From Comamonadaceae bacterium (lineage in GTDB: Bacteria > Pseudomonadota > Gammaproteobacteria > Burkholderiales > Burkholderiaceae_C): DNA of 58,294 bases. Where the stretch lies: positions 1 through 58,294 of the forward strand of contig CANCLK010000010.1 of NCBI GenBank assembly GCA_947378785.1, read 5' to 3'. Of this stretch, positions 53,473 through 58,294 are shown in pieces; positions within the stretch are counted from its first letter, which is position 1; every line of letters begins with the position of its first letter. Both the position numbers and the translations under genes were made by a program. The notes under the pieces were generated by a model, which was given only the letters and a program-made list of their open reading frames with translations, had not been told where the DNA came from and searched no databases.

Positions 53473-54282
53473 TTACTTCACGCCATCCAAAAACGTTTCC
53501 AGCAAGGCCAAAAACGCCTGTGGCTGCTCGACTGCGCTCAAATGCGCTGCTGGCAAAGTCACGAGTTTGGCGCCCGCGATGCTGCTGACTATTGCCTCCG
53601 ACAGCGCCAATGGTGTCGCTTCATCACGGGTGCCAGCGATCACCAGCGTTGGGCAAGTGATGCGCTGGTTGCTGCTGCGAAAATCAATCGCGGCCACCGC
53701 ACCGCAACTCGCGGCATAAGGCTCTGGTGCGATTTTTTCAAGCTTCTGACGCAGCGTCGCCACGCGGGCGGCACCGCCGCCTGTGGTGTCGGCGATGAAC
53801 TCCGGCGTGAACCAGCGTTGGATCGCCCCTTCGGCGACGGCTGCGACACCTTGCGTCAGCACCGTGTTCATACGGCCGCGCCACATGGCACCAGCAGGCT
53901 CACCGTAAAAATTAGCAGCGTTGGAAATCGTGATGCTCTTGACGAGTTGCGGATGCTGGACGGCCAGAGCCTGAGCCGTCATACCGCCCATGCTCAGACC
54001 CACAAAATGCACCGGTCCTAGAGCCTGCGCTGTGATGAGCGCGGCAGCATCGTCGGCGAACATTTCCATGCTGTAGGGTCCTGCGGTCGCGGCAGACTGG
54101 CCATGGCCACGAGCGTCGTAACGAAAAACGGTGAAGCGCTGCTTCAGGCGTTCAGCCACCGCATCCCACATGCTGAGGTCGCAGCCAAGCGCGTGGCTGA
54201 GCATCACCACCGGACCTTGGCCCTCACGGACCCAATGAAGTTGGGATGCTTGATTTGATTCAGTAACAGTCGATGTCGTCAT
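53473..54282 (-). CDS. pcaD: 3-oxoadipate enol-lactonase-like alpha/beta hydrolase
   Basis: This 269-residue hydrolase has the PcaD pattern: VVMLSHALGCDLSMWD, RYDARGHGQS, nucleophile S97 in FVGLSMGGMTAQAL, and histidine in LPAAHLSAVEQP. The predicted reaction is hydrolysis of 3-oxoadipate enol-lactone to 3-oxoadipate. The family contains many lookalikes, but the position after pcaB and pcaC supports the assignment. It is 71 bases after pcaC. Confidence 0.8.
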   Translation of the reverse strand: MTTSTVTESNQASQLHWVREGQGPVVMLSHALGCDLSMWDAVAERLKQRFTVFRYDARGHGQSAATAGPYSMEMFADDAAALITAQALGPVHFVGLSMGGMTAQALAVQHPQLVKSITISNAANFYGEPAGAMWRGRMNTVLTQGVAAVAEGAIQRWFTPEFIADTTGGGAARVATLRQKLEKIAPEPYAASCGAVAAIDFRSSNQRITCPTLVIAGTRDEATPLALSEAIVSSIAGAKLVTLPAAHLSAVEQPQAFLALLETFLDGVK

Positions 54283-54353
54283 GGTTTCTTTCTTGTCGAT
54301 TCAGTGGCGAAGAGCATTAACCATTGATCGTACTGCAGCCAAGCAGACCTGGC

Positions 54354-54779
54354 TCAATTGGCTGGCGCATCTGAAGATGGTAAAAATCCCTTTTCACGCA
54401 AAATCGCGCCTGCGATGGCATACGCATGATTGGCGGCGGGGACGCCGCAGTAAATCGCCGCCTGCAAGATCACTTCCTTGATGTCATCAGGCGTCAAGCG
54501 TGACTCTGGCGGGCCATCAAGAGCCGCGCGCACATGCAAGGCAAATTCTTCAAAGGCTTTGAGGGCGATCATGGTCGACAACACCATCAGGCGGCGTGTT
54601 TTGTCGCCGAAGGCGGGGCGACCCCAGATCTCGTTCCACGCATAGCGCGTGATCAAGTTCTGAAACTCTCCGTTGAAGTCATTGACGTTGACCAGCGACT
54701 TATCGACCCAAGCGTTGCCCAGCACGCGGCGGCGGTTCAACATGCCGTCGTCGTAATCTTTGTCGTGGTCGGTCATCAT
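54354..54779 (-). CDS. pcaC: 4-carboxymuconolactone decarboxylase
   Basis: The 141-residue helical protein has the family pattern VDKSLVNVNDFNGEFQNLIT, YAWNEIWGRPAF (tryptophan near the active site), RRLMVLSTMIALKAFEEFAL and EVILQAAIYCGVPAANHAY. It decarboxylates 4-carboxymuconolactone to 3-oxoadipate enol-lactone. It overlaps the pcaB stop by four bases, so it is translationally coupled to it. Confidence 0.93.
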   Translation of the reverse strand: MMTDHDKDYDDGMLNRRRVLGNAWVDKSLVNVNDFNGEFQNLITRYAWNEIWGRPAFGDKTRRLMVLSTMIALKAFEEFALHVRAALDGPPESRLTPDDIKEVILQAAIYCGVPAANHAYAIAGAILREKGFLPSSDAPAN

Positions 54780-56011
54780 TTTGCTTTCTGGTTGATTTTG
54801 GATTTGTCGCCCGCCTGAATTGCATTCAAAGCCTTCAATGCCGTCAGTTGGGTGCGGGTAACGTCGGCAGCATGCAATGCTAACGCCGGGTTAAACCACT
54901 CGTCTGCGGCCTCGGTCGGCAGCACCACGCGCAGGGCTTTCAGGTTGGACAACATGCGCCCAGTATCGACCTGCAGACCTGAAAGAACCTGGGCCATGGC
55001 GCGTGCGCTGCCGTGGGCTGACATCAACAGACCCGGCCATTCGGCCAGCTCGGTTTGCCAATGACTGAGGGCGCGTTCATGCTCTTGCGGCATGGCCGCT
55101 AACAGGGCAGCGACACGCTGTGGTGCACGCTGCGCAGCGACCAACGAGACCATGCACGCCACCGGATTTCGCTTGTGCGGCATCGCCGAGGAACCGCCGC
55201 GACCGGGCTCTACCGGTTCGGCGACTTCATTGACTTCGAATTGGCCCATCAGCGAAATGTCGCGAGCAATCTTGCCGAGGCTGCCCACCAACAAGCCCAA
55301 CTCGCAGCCCAGCGCGACCCATTCGTCGCGCTGCGTATGCCAAGTGGCCATCGGCGCATTGAGTTGCAGGTCCGCCGCCATCAGGGCGATGACTTCCGGA
55401 CCTTGCGCCTTCATTTGGGCCAGCGTGCCCACTGCGCCGCCGAGTTGCACACACAGGGCGTTGGCGGCAGCTATTTGCAAGCGTTGCTGACTGCGAATAA
55501 GGGGCGCAACCCAGCCCGCACACTTCAAACCGAAACTGGTGACCGAGGCTGGCTGAAGTAAGGTGCGCGCCAATATCGGGTCTGCGGCGTGGCGCTCAGC
55601 CAGCGCAAGCAAGGCATCGATGGCGATTTGTACATCGGCTTGCACCAAGGCCAGCGCGTCCCGCGTGACCAGCGCCAGCGCTGTGTCGATCACATCTTGG
55701 CTGGTGCTGCCGAAGTGAACAAAGCGCACCGCGTCCGGATTGAACAGGCCGACCGTTTCCTTCAGGCTTTTCATCAGGGGAATGGCCAGCGTTCCGGCGC
55801 GCCCGCTTTCGCGAACGATCTTGCTGACGTCAAACAGCTCGACTTTGCAGGTGTCGATGATGGACTGCGCAGCCGTTTGGGGAATCAAGCCGGCGGTGGC
55901 TTGGGCTTTGGCCAACGAGGCTTCGAAACGCAGCATCGCCGCCAAAAAATGACGCTCACCAAAAGCATCGATGCTCTCAGAGGTAGACAAAAAGCCTTCG
56001 AAAATACTCAT
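54776..56011 (-). CDS. pcaB: 3-carboxy-cis,cis-muconate cycloisomerase
   Basis: The 411-residue member of the aspartase/fumarase superfamily has the signature GRGGSSAMPHKRNPVACM with the catalytic serine loop, and HFGSTSQDVIDTALAL at the second active-site region. It lactonises 3-carboxymuconate made by protocatechuate dioxygenase. It lies between the QuiC-like genes and pcaC on the minus strand. pcaGH is not present nearby. Confidence 0.95.
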   Translation of the reverse strand: MSIFEGFLSTSESIDAFGERHFLAAMLRFEASLAKAQATAGLIPQTAAQSIIDTCKVELFDVSKIVRESGRAGTLAIPLMKSLKETVGLFNPDAVRFVHFGSTSQDVIDTALALVTRDALALVQADVQIAIDALLALAERHAADPILARTLLQPASVTSFGLKCAGWVAPLIRSQQRLQIAAANALCVQLGGAVGTLAQMKAQGPEVIALMAADLQLNAPMATWHTQRDEWVALGCELGLLVGSLGKIARDISLMGQFEVNEVAEPVEPGRGGSSAMPHKRNPVACMVSLVAAQRAPQRVAALLAAMPQEHERALSHWQTELAEWPGLLMSAHGSARAMAQVLSGLQVDTGRMLSNLKALRVVLPTEAADEWFNPALALHAADVTRTQLTALKALNAIQAGDKSKINQKAK

Positions 56012-56058
56012 GGTCGGTGGCTTTAAAAAGTTGTGAATCCAAGAGTCTAGCGACCTTT

Positions 56059-56949
56059 TCAGCGTTTGAGCCTGATCTGATTCGGCAGCGGCACCGACCG
56101 ACGCAGCACGTCTTCACCCAGCCACTGAGCGGAGCGCCAGGCGCGTTGCGCCACCGTCGGCAAGGGCATTTGTTGGTAGTCGTCGTTGAAGACTTCAAAG
56201 CTGTAGTCACCGCGATAACCCAGACTGTGCAGCTTATTGACCAAGGCAGCCAGCGCTTCGCTGTGCACACCCTCGCCCGGAAACACCCGAAAATGCCGCG
56301 CCGTGGTGATGCGCTCTTCTACGGACTTGATCTCGGTCCACATGAAGTCGGCCAATTGCACCAGAAAAATCTTGTTCGGGTCGAGCATGTCGAGCTCGTC
56401 CAGCGAGGTCTTGGTCGCAAACATGTGGAACGAATCAAAACCGAGACCGAGGTTCGGCATGTCGGCTTGGGTGATGATCTCCCAAGCCTGCGGAAATTCA
56501 TTGACCACGCGGCCCCACGACAAAGCTTCATAGGCGATCTTGATGTTCATCGGAATCGCCAGCATGGCCAGCTTGCGCAAGTCTTTGACCAGCGCGGCCG
56601 TTTCGCCAGTGGCGTGCACCGAGGTCGACGAGCAGATCAACAGCACGCGGCAATCCAGCGCGTGGCACATCTCGAGCATCGACTTGGCGATGTCCATCTT
56701 GTACTCGTGCAGATGGCCTGACAGGCCTTCAAAATCACGCAATACTTGGAAACCGGTGACGCGCAAGCCGCTGGTTTTAACCGCCTGCACGGCCGCCTCC
56801 AGACCCTCAGGGTGACCGACCAGGTCGCGTGCCGACAACATGATCTGCGTGAAGCCAGCTTCGCGAACGGCCTTGAGCTTGGCCTCCAAAGGTCCGGCCA
56901 AAGAGATGGTGTCCATCCCGAAGTCACTGATGTTTCCGCTGTAGTGCAT
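56059..56949 (-). CDS. quiC: TIM-barrel half of a QuiC-type 3-dehydroshikimate dehydratase
   Basis: This 296-residue xylose-isomerase-like barrel has the expected metal ligands E141 (YEALSWG), D172 (GLGFDSFHMF), Q198 (LVQLADFMW) and E252 (YSFEVFND). FRVFPGEG carries a basic and an acidic residue near the site. This matches the N-terminal domain of QuiC-type 3-dehydroshikimate dehydratases, which make protocatechuate; in that family the barrel is normally fused to an HPPD-like VOC domain. Here the VOC part is a separate gene three bases upstream. Position next to pcaB supports the role. Hydroxypyruvate isomerase is a less likely alternative. Confidence 0.82.
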   Translation of the reverse strand: MHYSGNISDFGMDTISLAGPLEAKLKAVREAGFTQIMLSARDLVGHPEGLEAAVQAVKTSGLRVTGFQVLRDFEGLSGHLHEYKMDIAKSMLEMCHALDCRVLLICSSTSVHATGETAALVKDLRKLAMLAIPMNIKIAYEALSWGRVVNEFPQAWEIITQADMPNLGLGFDSFHMFATKTSLDELDMLDPNKIFLVQLADFMWTEIKSVEERITTARHFRVFPGEGVHSEALAALVNKLHSLGYRGDYSFEVFNDDYQQMPLPTVAQRAWRSAQWLGEDVLRRSVPLPNQIRLKR

Positions 56950-56952
56950 GGC

Positions 56953-57906
56953 TCAGCTCCGCTCGCCATTCGTAGGGCCAGTGCGCTGGTCTTGGACCAA
57001 TTCAAAGCTGACGCTTTGCAGCCAGGTGCGGGTGAGTGCGCCGCGGTCTTCGGTCTGCACACCCCGCGACTGCACAAACTCCACGCCGCGTTGGGCCAGC
57101 TCGGTCACCGTGGCACGCACGTCAGCCGTGCCCAAGCCGATGCGCTGCAAGGCTTCGTCATCTTCGACGTCCAGCACGCTGGCTTCAGGCTCGATCAACT
57201 GCACATAAAAGCGCGACGCCGCCGGGCAGGGGCTTTGCAAAATGCGGCCCTTTGGCAAAACGCCAAAGCGCTGGTCGTCCGGCAAATCAGTGAAGCCAAA
57301 CAGCTCGCGGTAAAACTCGGCCCAGTCTTCGGTACGGTCATTGCCGATGTACTGAACAACGCCAAAAAAGTGCAGACCCGCCACCGCTGGCGGGTACTGT
57401 TCAACCGTCGGGATCGGCACAAAGTCAACGTCGTAAATCGAGAATTTGTCGTAACGGTCAACAAAGTAAATGCGGCTCTTGCCAACGCCATGAATCGCCG
57501 GGATGTTCAGCTCCATCACCTCGACGCGTGGCGGCACCGCCCAGGCACCGCGCTCCAGCGCACGACGGTAAGCCGCAGCGGCATCGCGCACGCGCAGGCC
57601 AATGGCCACAATCACCGGCTTGTCTTGTGGCACAGCACCATCCGGCAAGGCCGACACATGCGCGTTGACGATGACGTTGATGGCGCCTTGACGGTAGAGC
57701 AGCACCTCGCGCGAGCGGTGGCGGGCCACCGGGCGAAAGCCCATCATTTCCAATACCTGACCCAGCGCCTGCGGCTTGCTGGTGGTGTATTCAATGAACT
57801 CAATGCCGTCCAAGCCAATGGGATTGGTGGCTTCCGGAATGGCTTCGCGATCGGCGGAAAGTGTGGACGATAACGGTTGAGAAAGTGCTTGTAAAAGGGT
57901 GCTCAT
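56953..57906 (-). CDS. HPPD-like VOC protein, the detached second half of QuiC-type enzymes
   Basis: This 317-residue protein has two VOC modules in the order seen in 4-hydroxyphenylpyruvate dioxygenase. Of the three iron ligands, H179 (GLHFFGVVQY) and E302 (SFELVQ) can be placed, but the second histidine, expected in the QHIAL-type segment, is R255 (LQRIGLGTADV). It is therefore unlikely to be an HPPD and may be structural or a regulator of the dehydratase. The ATG at 57906 is preferred (AGGA ribosome site); an upstream ATG at 57921 adds five residues. Its stop is three bases before the barrel gene. Confidence 0.8.
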   Translation of the reverse strand: MSTLLQALSQPLSSTLSADREAIPEATNPIGLDGIEFIEYTTSKPQALGQVLEMMGFRPVARHRSREVLLYRQGAINVIVNAHVSALPDGAVPQDKPVIVAIGLRVRDAAAAYRRALERGAWAVPPRVEVMELNIPAIHGVGKSRIYFVDRYDKFSIYDVDFVPIPTVEQYPPAVAGLHFFGVVQYIGNDRTEDWAEFYRELFGFTDLPDDQRFGVLPKGRILQSPCPAASRFYVQLIEPEASVLDVEDDEALQRIGLGTADVRATVTELAQRGVEFVQSRGVQTEDRGALTRTWLQSVSFELVQDQRTGPTNGERS

Positions 57907-57920
57907 GGTGCGTCCTGACA

Positions 57921-57930
57921 TGACAAGTCA
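57921..57930. promoter_or_regulatory. Small palindrome upstream of the QuiC/pca operon
   Basis: TGACAAGTCA is nearly its own reverse complement (arms TGAC and GTCA) and lies just before the VOC start, beside an AT-rich stretch (57931-57952) that probably holds the promoter. The regulator is unknown. Confidence 0.25.
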
Positions 57931-57952
57931 ATTAAATTAGTTTAAAAAAACA

Positions 57953-58294
57953 TCACGCCGCGGTAGCGACGCTGGCGGTGCTGTTCACTTCGGGTACGTG
58001 GCCGCCACCAAGAAAAAGCCGTTCAATATGCGGGTCGGCCAGCAATTCTGATGCAGCCTTGTGAAGCACCAATTGACCAGACTCCAGCGCAATCGCATCG
58101 TCTGAAATCTTCAACGCGCTTTTGACGTTTTGCTCGACCATCAACACCGTGGTGCCTTGGGCTGCCAAGGTTTTCAACAATTTGAAAACATCTTGTACCA
58201 CCAACGGCGACAAGCCAATCGACGGCTCGTCGATCAACAGCACTTTAGGACGCAACAACAAAGCCCGACCGATTTCAAGCTGCTTTTGCTCCCC
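57953..58294 (-). CDS. LivF-type branched-chain/aromatic ABC transporter ATPase, C-terminal part cut by the window edge
   Basis: The frame enters from base 58294 with GEQKQLEIGRALLLRPKV, the LivF signature region, then Walker B VLLIDEPSIGLSPL and the switch histidine position in VLMVEQNV. The C-terminal end is normal. LivF-type ATPases power import of branched-chain amino acids or aromatic acids; next to pca and qui genes, an aromatic or shikimate-type substrate is possible. The Walker A lies outside the window. Confidence 0.88.
   Translation of the reverse strand, partial: GEQKQLEIGRALLLRPKVLLIDEPSIGLSPLVVQDVFKLLKTLAAQGTTVLMVEQNVKSALKISDDAIALESGQLVLHKAASELLADPHIERLFLGGGHVPEVNSTASVATAA

Noticed and set aside
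56746..57873. 375-residue plus-strand open frame across the VOC gene
   Set aside because: Antisense frame caused by high GC; the minus-strand gene has clear VOC motifs and the plus frame has none.

Overview
The window looks like the chromosome of a betaproteobacterium of the order Burkholderiales, most likely the family Comamonadaceae (Rhodoferax/Polaromonas-like). This is inferred from the mix of genes: an EarP/EF-P arginine-rhamnosylation pair, a PHB phasin, the EpsE/F/G/L type of exopolysaccharide cluster, a primary sigma factor with a lysine/alanine-rich N-terminal tail, and many long antisense open frames that point to high GC. No sequence search was possible.

Layout. 1-504: the C-terminal end of a tyrosine recombinase lies against the 3' end of tRNA-His, so an integrated element probably continues to the left. 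541-3061: ppiD, tRNA-Val and an HU protein. 3321-6400: a tartrate/D-malate-type dehydrogenase and a predicted fluoroacetate dehalogenase, divergent from a LysR regulator across a repeat-rich operator. 6504-9881: an ABC importer operon ending in an alpha/beta hydrolase. 9878-15205: eamA, pgsA and uvrC, then earP and efp. 15284-26027: mostly housekeeping and metabolic genes (LOG, MFS, rmuC, 2-hydroxyacid dehydrogenase, NhaD-type antiporter, pncB, FKBP, nitroreductase, HDAC-like amidohydrolase, phasin). 26128-30808: patatin lipoprotein, an iron-binding protein behind a Fur-like box, an SDR dehydrogenase behind a MerR-type palindrome, and gamma-glutamyltransferase. 30872-35670: dnaG and rpoD, separated by a 341-base gap that appears to hold a promoter, a folded RNA and an intrinsic terminator.

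35903-50962 is an exopolysaccharide locus of two converging halves. The plus half has a small secreted membrane-anchored protein, a flippase, a polymerase and three glycosyltransferases. The minus half has the WcaJ-type initiating transferase, EpsL, EpsE, EpsF, EpsG and a VanZ-WecG fusion. An acyltransferase lies at the end. No exosortase is present in the window.

51115-58294: an isolated gcvH, a periplasmic FKBP, an alpha/beta hydrolase, arfB, a palindromic repeat element, and then a minus-strand operon for protocatechuate catabolism: a two-gene form of the QuiC-type 3-dehydroshikimate dehydratase (TIM barrel and HPPD-like VOC protein encoded separately), pcaB, pcaC and a pcaD-like lactonase. 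A LivF-type ATPase runs off the right end. Together these suggest that quinate/shikimate-derived 3-dehydroshikimate is converted to protocatechuate and fed into the beta-ketoadipate pathway. The ring-cleaving dioxygenase (pcaGH) is not in the window.

The best candidate for something undescribed is the structured RNA/terminator between dnaG and rpoD. The fluoroacetate-dehalogenase locus, the split QuiC with a missing metal ligand and the VanZ-WecG fusion follow.
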